Positions 32,331 through 40,910 of a stretch of DNA of 64,000 nucleotides are shown here, piece after piece (within the stretch, counting starts at the first letter, position 1; each line of letters opens with the position of its first letter). The notes beneath the pieces are model-generated. The model was not told the DNA's origin. It worked only from the letters and a program-made list of their open reading frames with translations, and searched no databases. Where the stretch lies: positions 806,001-870,000 of the forward strand of contig NZ_PSTZ01000007.1 in NCBI RefSeq assembly GCF_002931555.1, read 5' to 3'. The position numbers and the translations under genes were made by a program. This DNA is from Pseudoclavibacter sp. RFBB5. GTDB lineage: Bacteria > Actinomycetota > Actinomycetes > Actinomycetales > Microbacteriaceae.

Positions 32331-32463
32331 CGAGTCCACCCTCCGGTGCGCGGCCCGTGCTCCTGGCGATGCCGATGCGCTCGACGGTGAGGCAGACCGT
32401 GCGGACAACGCTCCGCAAAAGGAGTGCGGCCAAAATCGAGAAGATCAGCCATTCGAAGTTCAT
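32323..32463 (-). CDS. Tiny membrane protein, 46 aa (paralogue of 31996)
   Basis: MNFEWLIFSILAALLLRSVV is one membrane helix; the tail is basic. It starts 4 bp after the RtcB stop and overlaps the next gene. Paralogue of the 52-aa protein two genes on. Such pairs can form small channels or regulate a membrane partner; role unknown. Confidence 0.75.
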   Translation of the reverse strand: MNFEWLIFSILAALLLRSVVRTVCLTVERIGIARSTGRAPEGGLDE

Positions 32464-32467
32464 TGCC

Positions 32468-33646
32468 CTACCCCTTCACGCAGAGCACGGTGCGGAGGTG
32501 CTGCACGACCTGCACGAGATCCTTCTGCGCTTCCACCACCTGGGCGATGTCCTTATACGCGGCCGGGATCTCGTCAATGATCGCCGCGTCCTTCCGCGAC
32601 TCGACGCCGGCCGTCTGCTCGATGAGGTCGGCCACGGTGAACGCCTTCTTCGCCTTGTTGCGCGACATGCGGCGCCCTGCCCCGTGGGAGGCGGACTGGA
32701 AGGATGCGTCGTTGCCGAGCCCCTTCACCACGTAGGAGCCAGTGCCCATCGATCCGGGGATGAGCGCGAGGTCACCGGAGCCTGCCCGGATCGCGCCCTT
32801 CCTGGTCACGAGCATCCGCTTCCCGTCGATCGTCTCCTCCGCCACGTAGTTGTGATGGCAGTTGATCTGGCTATCGAAGGCGATGGGCTTCGTCCAGTGC
32901 TGCTCGACGGCGAGCATGACGAGGTGCATCATGGCCGCGCGCGAGCGGCGGGCGAAGTCCTGCGCCCAGTCGAGGTCGTGCCGGTAGGCCTCCATCTCTG
33001 GGGTGCCGCGGAGGAACACAGCCAGGTCCTTGTCGGGCAGGTCCTGGTTCTGGGGCAGCTCCTTCGCGATGGAGATGTGCTGCTCGGCGAGCACCTTTCC
33101 GATGTTGCGGGACCCGGAGTGGAGGGTGATCCACACCCGACTGTCCGCGTCGACGCAGAGCTCAATGAAGTGGTTTCCGCCTCCGAGCGTGCCGAGCTGG
33201 CGGTGAGCGCGATCTTCGAGTCCGGAGACGTCGCCGTGGAGCCATCCGAACTCGGCCCAGAACTCGGCAGCTCCTGCTCCATGGAAGAGCCCTGCCAGGG
33301 GTTCGTCGTGGGAGCTGAAGCCGACTGGGACAGCCTGCTCGATCGCGGAGCGCAGCTGAGGGAGTCGCTCGAGGTCGGACTCGGTGAGCGAAGTGCGCAC
33401 GGCGGCGACTCCGCATCCGATGTCCACGCCGACCGCGGAGGGTGAGACGGCCTGTTCCATGGCGATGACGGAGCCGACCGTAGCCCCCTTGCCGAGGTGC
33501 ACGTCGGGCATGACGCGCACGCCGTGCACCCAGGGCAGTGCGGCGATGTTGCGGAGCTGCCGGACGGCCTGAGGTTCGATGTCGGCCTCGTTCGCCCAGA
33601 GGAGGGTGTTCGTGGTGTCGCTGAGCGCGGCGGGGAAGGTGGTCAT
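32468..33646 (-). CDS. rtcB: RtcB RNA-splicing ligase, 392 aa
   Basis: Joins RNA 2',3'-cyclic phosphate or 3'-phosphate to 5'-OH using GTP and Mn2+. All active-site blocks are present: GVDIGCG with Cys78, GGGNHFIE, TLHSGSRN, NCHHNY, and ASHGAGRRMSR with the His that takes GMP; length equals bacterial RtcB (about 400 aa). A phage copy would repair tRNAs cut by host anticodon nucleases. It sits between the helicase-methyltransferase gene and three tiny genes in the early operon. Confidence 0.95.
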   Translation of the reverse strand: MTTFPAALSDTTNTLLWANEADIEPQAVRQLRNIAALPWVHGVRVMPDVHLGKGATVGSVIAMEQAVSPSAVGVDIGCGVAAVRTSLTESDLERLPQLRSAIEQAVPVGFSSHDEPLAGLFHGAGAAEFWAEFGWLHGDVSGLEDRAHRQLGTLGGGNHFIELCVDADSRVWITLHSGSRNIGKVLAEQHISIAKELPQNQDLPDKDLAVFLRGTPEMEAYRHDLDWAQDFARRSRAAMMHLVMLAVEQHWTKPIAFDSQINCHHNYVAEETIDGKRMLVTRKGAIRAGSGDLALIPGSMGTGSYVVKGLGNDASFQSASHGAGRRMSRNKAKKAFTVADLIEQTAGVESRKDAAIIDEIPAAYKDIAQVVEAQKDLVQVVQHLRTVLCVKG

Positions 33647-33670
33647 GATCCGGTCCTTTCGTTGGTGCGG

Positions 33671-36199
33671 CTAGGCCGCGAGGTTGTCGTGCGTGGTTTC
33701 GGTGAGGTCGAAGAGCGAGGGCATCTCGTGCTTGCGCTCTTCCGCCTCGCAGTACTTGACCGAGTCGGCCCAGTAGCCGGGGTTCAGTTCGGATCCGCGT
33801 CCGCGCCGGCCGAGCTTCATGGCGCGCACCGCGACGGTGCCGAGCCCCATGAACGGGTCATAGATCAGCTCCCCCGGGTTCGAGTACCGCTCGATGAGGC
33901 GATCGACGATGTCGAACTGGAGCGGGCAGAGGTGCATCTGCACGTTGCGGCGCACCTGCTCCCCGTTGAGGGTCCGCATCCGGGACACGTCGTGCCACAC
34001 GTCGGGGTGCCAGGATCCGGGCGCGAGGGACATGAACGTCGCGGGCAGCGCGCCCTTCGTGTCGAGCGCCTCACCGACGCGGATGTGCGACTCGTAGTCG
34101 TAGACGCGCTTCATCGTCTCGGCCGTGAACAGCCTCGAGCGGTCCTCGACGGGCAGCGCCACCAGCTCGTCAGTGGTCAGAGGGCGGTCGCCGGAGGATC
34201 GCCAGAAGGCGTGCGCGTCGACCTGCCACCGAGCGCGCGTGTACTCGGCCTTGTCTTTCGACACCGGCACGTCGGCGTAGCCCTTCGAGCGGTCGCTCTG
34301 CGGCTTGTGGAACAGCAGGATGTACTCGGGCGAGCCGACGCCCATCTTCGTGCCGTCCTTCGCCATTTCGGACCAGCCGAGGCGGTAGGTCTGGTTGTTC
34401 TCCCGGACGACGTCGGTGACGACGGTGATCATGCCCATGTAGTCGAAGCCGTGCTTGATGCCGTGCAGGATGGCTTCGACGTGGAAGGGCGAGACGGTCG
34501 GGATGCCGGCGCCGGTGACGTTGCCGAAGTTGATGCGGTCTTTCACGTGGCAGGCGTAGATGCGTCCCGGCTTCAGGACCTTGAACAGCCCCGGGGTGAG
34601 GAAGTCCATTTGCTCCCAGAAGTGGGAGTTGTCGTCGGTGTGCCCGAAGTCGTTGTAGCTGGGCGTGTACTCGTAGTGGTTGGCGAACGGGATCGACGTG
34701 ACGATCTGGTCGACGCTGTTCTCTTCCATGTGGTGGTTCACCTCCTGCACGGAGTCGTTGAGCGCGAGGGTCCACCCCTCGCCGGATGCTTCGACGCGTT
34801 CGACGCCCATGGAGCGGGCGAGTACTTCGGCGACGTCCGACCGGTTGAGGCCGTACTCGCGGATGATGTCGGTCATGTGAGTGGTCAGCCCTTCGTGAAG
34901 TCGCCACTTGCGCTGCAGCTCCTCGACGACGCCTCGCTCGGAGTCGGCGTGGATGAAGCGCACGTCGCACGGCCGTGTCTGCCCGAATCGCTGGATGCGG
35001 TGCACGGCCTGGATGGCGTCGTTGAACTTGTAGGAGACGCCCACGAAGAGCGCCTTGTTGCACTGCTGGAGGTTCAGGCCCTGCCCGAGCATCACGGGCT
35101 TCCCGACCAGCGCTGTCGTCTCGCGGTCGCGCCACTGGTCGAGGCGGCGGTCGATCTCGTCGTCGCTGAGGCCGGAGCCGTGCACGGACGAGTAGGTGAT
35201 GCCCATGTCGGCGAGCGCCCGCTCGATGGCCGACTGCTCGTCGTTCAGGTCGCACCAGATGACGATCTGATCGAGGTCCTCGAACGCGGCGAGCTCGTCC
35301 TTCATGCGCTGGATGCGCAGCGGGATCGTCTCCCGCTTCTCGCGGGCCGCGTCCTTCAGCGACATGGCGGAGTCGCGGAACATGAGCGCCTGGCCGTCGC
35401 GGTCGGTCTGGTCGGAGAGCAGCTGCGTCTGCGTCTCCAGCCACTGCACCTTCAGCTCGGGCAGCTCGTAGCCGGTGGCGTCGAAGCCGAGGTCCGCCGG
35501 CGACTGGAGGAAGATCGCCCACGTGGACACCCAGAGGTGGAACTCGTGCACCTTGTGCGGGTACAGGGTGAGGTTGCCGGCCTTGGACGAGTCGCGCTGG
35601 AACCACCTGGTGAGGGCAGCTCCGGTGTCCATGACGCCCAGGAAGCCGGCGTAGTGGATCAGCTCCTTGTAGCGGTTGGGTGAGGGCGTGGCCGTCGCGA
35701 CGAAGCGGTAGGCGACGTCGGCGAACAGCTGGAGGAACGACTGGAAGGTCTTCGATCCGAACGAGCGGAGCACGCCCGCCTCGTCGAGGCTGACCGCGTT
35801 GAACTCGGAGGGGTCGAGCTTCCCGTCGCGCACCGACTCGTAGTTCGTGACGTAGATGCCGGGCCCGGTGATCTCCTCCGTGCGGCGGATGAAGGTCGTC
35901 TCGATGCCGAGCATCTGTGCGTCGCGGCGGAACTCAGTGCGGACTCGGAGCGGGGCGACGATGAGCGCGCGGCCGCCGACCCGCTCGAGGACGAGGCGGA
36001 GTACTTCGAGCTGCATGACGGACTTGCCGAGCCCAAAGGCCGCGAAGATCGCGCGCCGTCCGCCCTTCACCGCCCAGCGGACGATCGCGGCCTGGTGCGG
36101 CTTCAGGATGGGGTTGACGGCAGCTTCGTCGACGTCGAATCCGAAGTACTTCTCGAACGAGACCTTCTCGCGAAGGAACGCATCGTAGGTGGTGGTCAT
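33671..36199 (-). CDS. SNF2-type helicase fused to DNA methyltransferase, 842 aa
   Basis: N-terminal half: SF2 ATPase with Walker A in FGLGKS (about 55-60), motif II SLDEAG (about 140) and motif VI IQAVHRIQRFGQTR, the SNF2/DEAD arrangement. C-terminal part (about 490-842): methyltransferase with a SIPF-type motif IV (IVTSIPFANHYEY) and the AdoMet motif YDPFMGLGTVAVRAMKLG with SELNPGYW. A single protein that translocates on DNA and methylates it. ATG 36199 after AAGGAGC. Possible roles are anti-restriction or replication-coupled modification. Confidence 0.88.
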   Translation of the reverse strand: MTTTYDAFLREKVSFEKYFGFDVDEAAVNPILKPHQAAIVRWAVKGGRRAIFAAFGLGKSVMQLEVLRLVLERVGGRALIVAPLRVRTEFRRDAQMLGIETTFIRRTEEITGPGIYVTNYESVRDGKLDPSEFNAVSLDEAGVLRSFGSKTFQSFLQLFADVAYRFVATATPSPNRYKELIHYAGFLGVMDTGAALTRWFQRDSSKAGNLTLYPHKVHEFHLWVSTWAIFLQSPADLGFDATGYELPELKVQWLETQTQLLSDQTDRDGQALMFRDSAMSLKDAAREKRETIPLRIQRMKDELAAFEDLDQIVIWCDLNDEQSAIERALADMGITYSSVHGSGLSDDEIDRRLDQWRDRETTALVGKPVMLGQGLNLQQCNKALFVGVSYKFNDAIQAVHRIQRFGQTRPCDVRFIHADSERGVVEELQRKWRLHEGLTTHMTDIIREYGLNRSDVAEVLARSMGVERVEASGEGWTLALNDSVQEVNHHMEENSVDQIVTSIPFANHYEYTPSYNDFGHTDDNSHFWEQMDFLTPGLFKVLKPGRIYACHVKDRINFGNVTGAGIPTVSPFHVEAILHGIKHGFDYMGMITVVTDVVRENNQTYRLGWSEMAKDGTKMGVGSPEYILLFHKPQSDRSKGYADVPVSKDKAEYTRARWQVDAHAFWRSSGDRPLTTDELVALPVEDRSRLFTAETMKRVYDYESHIRVGEALDTKGALPATFMSLAPGSWHPDVWHDVSRMRTLNGEQVRRNVQMHLCPLQFDIVDRLIERYSNPGELIYDPFMGLGTVAVRAMKLGRRGRGSELNPGYWADSVKYCEAEERKHEMPSLFDLTETTHDNLAA

Positions 36200-36375
36200 C
36201 ACTCGGCTCCTTCCGGTGGTCGGGTCTTGGGTCTGGGTTCGGTGTGGCACTGGCAGGCGCCGCCCTTCCCGCATGGGGCGAAGGGGCCGCGCCAGCAGCA
36301 GTTGCGGTGGCAGGATCCGCGGGGCAGTTCCTTGGGGATGGTCGGGCGCTCGGCGGCGCGCAGCGGGCGGATCAC
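36199..36375 (-). CDS. Small Cys-rich (zinc-binding-like) protein, 58 aa
   Basis: GTG 36375 after AAGAGG, overlapping the preceding stop as GTGA. Contains CHRNCCWRG...CGKGGACQCH, six Cys and two His in 24 residues, a likely zinc site. One base overlap with the helicase start. Function unknown. Confidence 0.72.
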   Translation of the reverse strand: MIRPLRAAERPTIPKELPRGSCHRNCCWRGPFAPCGKGGACQCHTEPRPKTRPPEGAE

Positions 36376-37136
36376 GCCGACCTCTTGGAGGCTTCGTCGG
36401 CGAGCTCGTGGAAGAGATCGATGACGAGCTCCGGCTTGTAGGCCGGCGCCGGCATGTGGCAGGTCTTGCACCGCACCTCGGCGTTCCCGAAGTCGGTCCA
36501 GGTGACTTCCACGGTGTGAGTGCCGCAGACGATGCACGCGCCGCGCGCTCGCTTCGGCCTCGCCTCGTTCAGGCCGGCGAACTTCCGGCCCTCGCGGACG
36601 GGCTCCACGATGTCGTCGTGCGCCTCCCCCGCGAGCGTCGTGTACGCGATCGACTCGAGGTGCGTGAGCATCCAGGAGGTCAGCTCGCGCAGATCGTCGC
36701 GCGTCTCGACCGCGTCCTTCCCGGCCCGGGTCGCCTTGCCGAGCGCGGCGTCGGGGCCCTTGATGCCGAGCATCCGCACCGCGTCCCCGCAGGTGGAGAC
36801 GATCGCGGCCTCGATGTTCGACGCCAGCTCGGCGTGCTTCTCCGAGAACACGTCCCGGTCCTGGCGGCTGCCGGAGACTCGGATCGCGTCGAATTTCACC
36901 GCGCCCAGTCCAGGGACGATGCCGGCGACGAGCACGCCGACGACTCCCGGCGCCCACACGAGGTGATCGCGAAGGCGGAGGAAGCACCACGAGCAGAGAC
37001 GCCCGTAGCTCGCCTCCGACGGCTGCTCCTCGCCGTCGTCGTCGATCCACACGCAGCCGCGGATGCACGGGTCGGCTGCCGCATGCTGCGCCCACTCGTC
37101 GCGGAGCTCGTGGAGCGTGGATTCAAGATCGCTCAT
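36372..37136 (-). CDS. Hypothetical protein with two zinc-finger-like clusters, 254 aa
   Basis: CxxC pairs appear near residues 24-52 (CIRGC, CSWC) and near 205-230 (CIVCGTHT...CKTCHMP). The middle is helical. Located between the DnaB-like helicase and the small Cys-rich gene in the early operon; perhaps a replication or transcription factor. No family recognised. Confidence 0.75.
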   Translation of the reverse strand: MSDLESTLHELRDEWAQHAAADPCIRGCVWIDDDGEEQPSEASYGRLCSWCFLRLRDHLVWAPGVVGVLVAGIVPGLGAVKFDAIRVSGSRQDRDVFSEKHAELASNIEAAIVSTCGDAVRMLGIKGPDAALGKATRAGKDAVETRDDLRELTSWMLTHLESIAYTTLAGEAHDDIVEPVREGRKFAGLNEARPKRARGACIVCGTHTVEVTWTDFGNAEVRCKTCHMPAPAYKPELVIDLFHELADEASKRSA

Positions 37137-38323
37137 CGGTTCCAACCTCCTTCGTCTGGGATTTGCCATTGGAGCCCCGTGGCGGCCTTCACTAGGCGGT
37201 GCGGCCAGAGCCGCTCTTCGCGATCGCCGCGCCAGCGCACGAGCTGCGCCTGCTTGCCGTCCGTCTTCGGGACCGGCGCCAGGCCCATCCCGAACTCCGG
37301 CCAACCGAGCAGCGCGGAGGATCCTCGAGGTGCGAGGTTCCGCTCGCCGCGACCGTTGTCCGACTTCCCCGCGTGCGCCTCGATCAGCAGCGCCAGCCCC
37401 CGGTCGCGGAGCGTGTCGAGCGCTGCGAGCACGGGCGCCGCGTCGTCGTCGTTCGTGATCGCGCCCTGCGTCAGCCGGTACAGCGGGCCGATCATCACGA
37501 GGTCCGGGTTGTGCTCGTCGCAGTACTTGTGCAGCAGCGCGAGGTCCTTCGGCTTCGTGATGTCCATGCGCCGCATCGGCTTCGCCCGGAAGTGCTCCCG
37601 CACGCTCGGCGCGACCTCCGCGACGCCCAGCCGCTCGATGAGCGTGCGCAGGTTCCGTGACCACTGACGCTCGGTGTTCTCCGCGTCGATCACCAGCACC
37701 CGGCGGGGCTGCATCGACTGGAAGTCCCGAAACGGATGGATGCCCGCGGCAGCCGTGAACACCAGCTGTCGGAGCAGCGCGGACTTCCCGAACCCCTCCT
37801 GTCCGGTGAGCATGAGCCGGTCCTTCCGCTCGATCAGCCCCTCGATCAGCCAGTCGTGCGTAATCGGTACCGCGAGGAGGTCGTCGAGCGTCATGAGCCG
37901 GCCCTCGTCCGCTGCCTGGCGAGCCTGCAGCGTCGACAGACCCTGGAGGCCCATCCGGATCGCATCCCCCGGCGACGGTGCGGCGTCCAGCAACGACCGA
38001 GCGAGGAGCTCCACTCCGCGAGTCATGGACGCCGTGGCGACCTGCTCCGCGTAGTAGCCGACATTCGCGGCGGTCGGAACCTCCGAAATCCAGGCGTGCA
38101 GCTCGTGCGGTTCGACCCCTCGCACACCCCATTCGCGGAGCTTCATGCTGACGGTGATGACGTCGACGCCTTCACCCCGAGCGCGCATCCCGCGGATGCC
38201 GTCGAAGATCGCCGCCAGCCTCCCGTCGTGGAAGTCGTCCGGCTCGACGTGCTTCATCGCCTCGGCGACCATGTTCCCGTCGAGGAGGAGCGCGCCGATG
38301 ACCGTCTGCTCGAGAGTGATCAT
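37133..38323 (-). CDS. DnaB-like replicative helicase, 396 aa
   Basis: The N-terminal 105 residues match the DnaB N-domain (LEQTVIGALLLDGNMVAEAM, AAIFDGIRGM); the C-terminal part is a RecA-like ATPase with P-loop GQEGFGKSALL near 175, Walker B-type VLVIDAEN, and a terminal region resembling RepA/AAA helicases. It unwinds phage origins. Overlaps neighbours by 4 bp on both sides. Confidence 0.87.
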   Translation of the reverse strand: MITLEQTVIGALLLDGNMVAEAMKHVEPDDFHDGRLAAIFDGIRGMRARGEGVDVITVSMKLREWGVRGVEPHELHAWISEVPTAANVGYYAEQVATASMTRGVELLARSLLDAAPSPGDAIRMGLQGLSTLQARQAADEGRLMTLDDLLAVPITHDWLIEGLIERKDRLMLTGQEGFGKSALLRQLVFTAAAGIHPFRDFQSMQPRRVLVIDAENTERQWSRNLRTLIERLGVAEVAPSVREHFRAKPMRRMDITKPKDLALLHKYCDEHNPDLVMIGPLYRLTQGAITNDDDAAPVLAALDTLRDRGLALLIEAHAGKSDNGRGERNLAPRGSSALLGWPEFGMGLAPVPKTDGKQAQLVRWRGDREERLWPHRLVKAATGLQWQIPDEGGWNR

Positions 38324-39006
38324 CGGAGCCAGTCCGAATCGTCATAGCCACGCTGGGGGCCGGGGTCGACGCGGGGTGGCAGCGGGTCGTCTTCCCAACG
38401 CCCCGAGTTCAGCCACGATGCAGGATGCGGGATGAACTGCGGGTCGGGCAAGTTCGGGTCCTGAGCGAAGCGACGAGCACCATCGAGGACGACGTCGTAG
38501 CCGTTCGCCTTCGTGACCTTCTCGAATGCCTGGAACGCTTTGGCCTTGGCGACGTGCCTCGGGTAGACGTCCCAGAACTCCTTGAACTTCAAGTCGAGAA
38601 CGGACGTAGATACGTAATTACGTCTATAAGAGGAGTGACTGTCGTCGGTTTCACCGAATAGTGCTGCGTCTTTCGGTGAATGCGCTTCTTTCGGTGAAAG
38701 TTCTTCACCCTTTCTTTTCGCCCACGGGACGAGGATCGTGAAGCCGTTCGGTCGGCCCTTCGCCCCTGGGTCGTGGTCAATGAGGCCGGCAGACTTCAGC
38801 CGCTTCACGACGCTGAGCACCGTGCGATCGCTGATGCGGGTCTTCCTTGCCAGCGCCGCATACGTGAGGTCCTTCTCGGCCTCCACGAAGCGGCAGCGCC
38901 CCGAGTCGTCGGCGACGTCCGCGAGCGCCAGGAGCAGAACGAGGTCGTTGCCAGCGAGCTGGTGCTCGCAGTCGTGCCACACCCAGCTGGACACCTTGAC
39001 ACTCAC
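38320..39006 (-). CDS. Replication initiation-type helix-turn-helix protein, 228 aa
   Basis: A winged helix near residues 45-80 (YAALARKTRISDRTVLSVVK), then a linker and a C-terminal helix with FKEFWDVYPRHVAKAKAFQ, a phrase common in phage replisome organisers. GTG 39006 overlaps the upstream stop. Adjacent to the helicase, so it probably loads it at the origin. Confidence 0.78.
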   Translation of the reverse strand: MSVKVSSWVWHDCEHQLAGNDLVLLLALADVADDSGRCRFVEAEKDLTYAALARKTRISDRTVLSVVKRLKSAGLIDHDPGAKGRPNGFTILVPWAKRKGEELSPKEAHSPKDAALFGETDDSHSSYRRNYVSTSVLDLKFKEFWDVYPRHVAKAKAFQAFEKVTKANGYDVVLDGARRFAQDPNLPDPQFIPHPASWLNSGRWEDDPLPPRVDPGPQRGYDDSDWLR

Positions 39007-39251
39007 GAGAGGTCCCCCGCTCCAGCGAGCACCACGAGGCTGCCCTTGAACTCGACCAGGCCCAGGAAGTCGAGGCGACCGATCGACGCCTTCGCTTCCT
39101 CTTCCGTCGCGCCCGTGAGTCGCTGCACGCCGCGCAGGTCCGTCGCCGGCATGCGGCCCGTCTCGTCGCACCGCGCGATCGCGAGCATGGTCAGCTTGTC
39201 TTCGGGCTGGCAGTCCTGTTGCCACACCCAGGCGGTGATCTGTTCGTTCAT
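39003..39251 (-). CDS. Small winged-helix-like protein, 82 aa
   Basis: MNEQITAWVWQQDCQPEDKL and TDLRGVQRLTGATEEEAKAS suggest a small helix-turn-helix unit; similar in style to the N-terminus of the next gene (both open with xxxxWVWxxDC). It may be a partner or a split piece of the initiator. Confidence 0.65.
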   Translation of the reverse strand: MNEQITAWVWQQDCQPEDKLTMLAIARCDETGRMPATDLRGVQRLTGATEEEAKASIGRLDFLGLVEFKGSLVVLAGAGDLS

Positions 39252-39655
39252 GCCGCCGACCTCCATTCGTCGTACTGAGCCCCGTAGATCTCCCGCATCG
39301 ACGCGAGAGCTGTGTCTTCGGACACCCACATGCGGGACTCGAAGATGAGCACGCACCAGATCCGTTCCGGCGCGTAGTAGACCGGCACCTCGTCGGCGCG
39401 GTCGAGCTGGTGGAGCCACCGGGGCACCTTCCAGCCGTTCAGGAGGGCGACCGTCTGCAGGTCACCCTCGAAGCGGGCATTACATGGGCTGCACGCGGTC
39501 AGCCCTTCCATCGGTGTGGGCGGGAGCTTCGAGCCGCCCATGCCCACGGCGGTGCGGTGCTGGAACGACAGGAAGTCCTCCCGACCGCACCGCACGCAGC
39601 GGTTCACGTCCCGCTGGTAGACGGCGGCGCGCACCTTCGCCGTGGGCGCGGCCAT
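39248..39655 (-). CDS. HNH endonuclease, 135 aa
   Basis: CVRCG zinc pair, FLSFQHRTAVGMGG with the catalytic His, and LTACSPCNARFEG as the second zinc pair. Distinct from the HNH protein near terminase. In the replication module it could be a DNA-processing nuclease or a homing-type insertion. Confidence 0.83.
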   Translation of the reverse strand: MAAPTAKVRAAVYQRDVNRCVRCGREDFLSFQHRTAVGMGGSKLPPTPMEGLTACSPCNARFEGDLQTVALLNGWKVPRWLHQLDRADEVPVYYAPERIWCVLIFESRMWVSEDTALASMREIYGAQYDEWRSAA

Positions 39656-39861
39656 CAGATGACCTCGCTCGGCGGCGTCGCGGCGTACCGCTTCTCCAGG
39701 TCGACGAGCACGAGCCGGCCTTCGAGCTCCTGGATGTACGCGTCTTGCTCGGCGCACTCCTGCTCGAGGCGGACGGCGTAGCGGCGGGCCGTGTCGCGCT
39801 GACCTCGGAGCTGCTTGTTCGCGTTCACAAGGTTCGCGATGCGGCGCGTGCGGGCGCTCAC
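39655..39861 (-). CDS. Small coiled-coil protein, 68 aa
   Basis: Nearly all helix with heptad pattern (IANLVNANKQLRGQRDTARR, RLEQECAEQDAYIQELEGRL). GTG start overlaps the previous stop. Unknown role. Confidence 0.65.
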   Translation of the reverse strand: MSARTRRIANLVNANKQLRGQRDTARRYAVRLEQECAEQDAYIQELEGRLVLVDLEKRYAATPPSEVI

Positions 39862-40313
39862 GATGCCGCCTCTACGAACAGGTGATAGCCCCAGCCGTAG
39901 TACCCGTTGTCGGTGCCCTCGGATGAGAACAGTTCCTGAGCGCCCGTCAGTCCCTCGACGTACACGAAGAGCTTGATCACCGCGCTATCCCCGTAGTCGT
40001 CGGTCTTGTGCTCGTCGACGGTGGCGTTCAGGATCGTCGCTCCGATCAGACGTGAGATGCCCTCGGACGGCTCGACTGAGAAGCACCCGTTGGAGCATGC
40101 GCATCCGCCGTCGGCCTCCTGTGCCACGAACTTCGTCCCGTCATCCAGGGTCAGAATGAGAGTCGAGTAGCCACCGGAGGGCCGGTGCTCGTCCGACCAC
40201 TGCAGGTCCCCGTGGTGCTCGTGATCGATGGCAGCGATCGTGCGCCCCGTGATCGCGGCGGAGATTGCCTTCTCGTCGTCGTAGCCGACGCTGCGGCGAG
40301 TCTGCTCGCCCAT
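39858..40313 (-). CDS. Hypothetical early protein, 151 aa
   Basis: Has SNGCFSVEP and VIKLFVYVEGLTGAQELFSS; an acidic alpha/beta protein with a CACSNGC cluster near 70-77. Similar proteins occur in actinophage early regions without assigned function. Overlaps its neighbours by 4 bp and 1 bp. Confidence 0.68.
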   Translation of the reverse strand: MGEQTRRSVGYDDEKAISAAITGRTIAAIDHEHHGDLQWSDEHRPSGGYSTLILTLDDGTKFVAQEADGGCACSNGCFSVEPSEGISRLIGATILNATVDEHKTDDYGDSAVIKLFVYVEGLTGAQELFSSEGTDNGYYGWGYHLFVEAAS

Positions 40314-40549
40314 CAGAACGGCATCTCAGGAGCCGGCAGTTGCTCGACCCGGATGAACGGGTCGACCTCTACTGCATGAGCGAGATCGTCGAAGCGCAGG
40401 ACGACGGACGCGATCCCGGCGTCGCGCTCCTTGTGGTTGACCTCGTTGACCCGGCCCTCGATTTTCAAGAGCCCGTTGACGTGCACGCGCACGATCCTCC
40501 CGATGTGCTCGCCGCTCAGTTGCTGAGCCTTGCTAATTTCGTTTGCCAT
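40313..40549 (-). CDS. Hypothetical early protein, 78 aa
   Basis: Small beta-rich protein (GRIVRVHVNGLLKIEGRVNE, IASVVLRFDDLAHAVEVDPF) with an SH3-like or OB-like strand pattern. One base from the 40551 gene. Function unknown. Confidence 0.68.
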   Translation of the reverse strand: MANEISKAQQLSGEHIGRIVRVHVNGLLKIEGRVNEVNHKERDAGIASVVLRFDDLAHAVEVDPFIRVEQLPAPEMPF

Positions 40550-40550
40550 C

Positions 40551-40910
40551 TCAGTGGCCTCTCCCGGGGCCGGTGGCCCCGTACATCTGCGTTACTGATT
40601 TCGCGACCGTCTGCCACGCAGACAGCTGCGTCTCGAGCGCCTTCATCTGCCGCTCGGCGTGACGGAAAGACACCTCGGCGATCTCGGCATCCGCGCGGAG
40701 CTGAGCTGTCTCCAGCTCCGCGCGGTACCGCTTCTCGGTCTGAGGTCCAGCCGCCTTCAGATACGCGGTGGCGAAAGCCCGATCCAGGTCGCGATTGGCC
40801 TTCTTCGCTTCCTGCTGCCGAGCCGAGACGATGCCCACTCCCTTGTCGATCTCGGACGAGAGTCGGATCACCTCGTTCTCGACATCGACCGGGTTCACGC
40901 CACCGCGCAT
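40551..40910 (-). CDS. Helical protein next to RecT, 119 aa
   Basis: Almost entirely charged alpha helix (EVIRLSSEIDKGVGIVSARQ, RAELETAQLRADAEIAEVSF). Overlaps the RecT stop by one base. Likely an accessory of the recombination unit; small helical genes here are common in phages with RecT/Cas4-type systems. Confidence 0.7.
   Translation of the reverse strand: MRGGVNPVDVENEVIRLSSEIDKGVGIVSARQQEAKKANRDLDRAFATAYLKAAGPQTEKRYRAELETAQLRADAEIAEVSFRHAERQMKALETQLSAWQTVAKSVTQMYGATGPGRGH

Noticed and set aside
33497-35683. 728-codon plus-strand open frame
   Set aside because: Overlaps the helicase-methyltransferase gene; composition is typical of a frame opposite to a real gene and no motif is visible.
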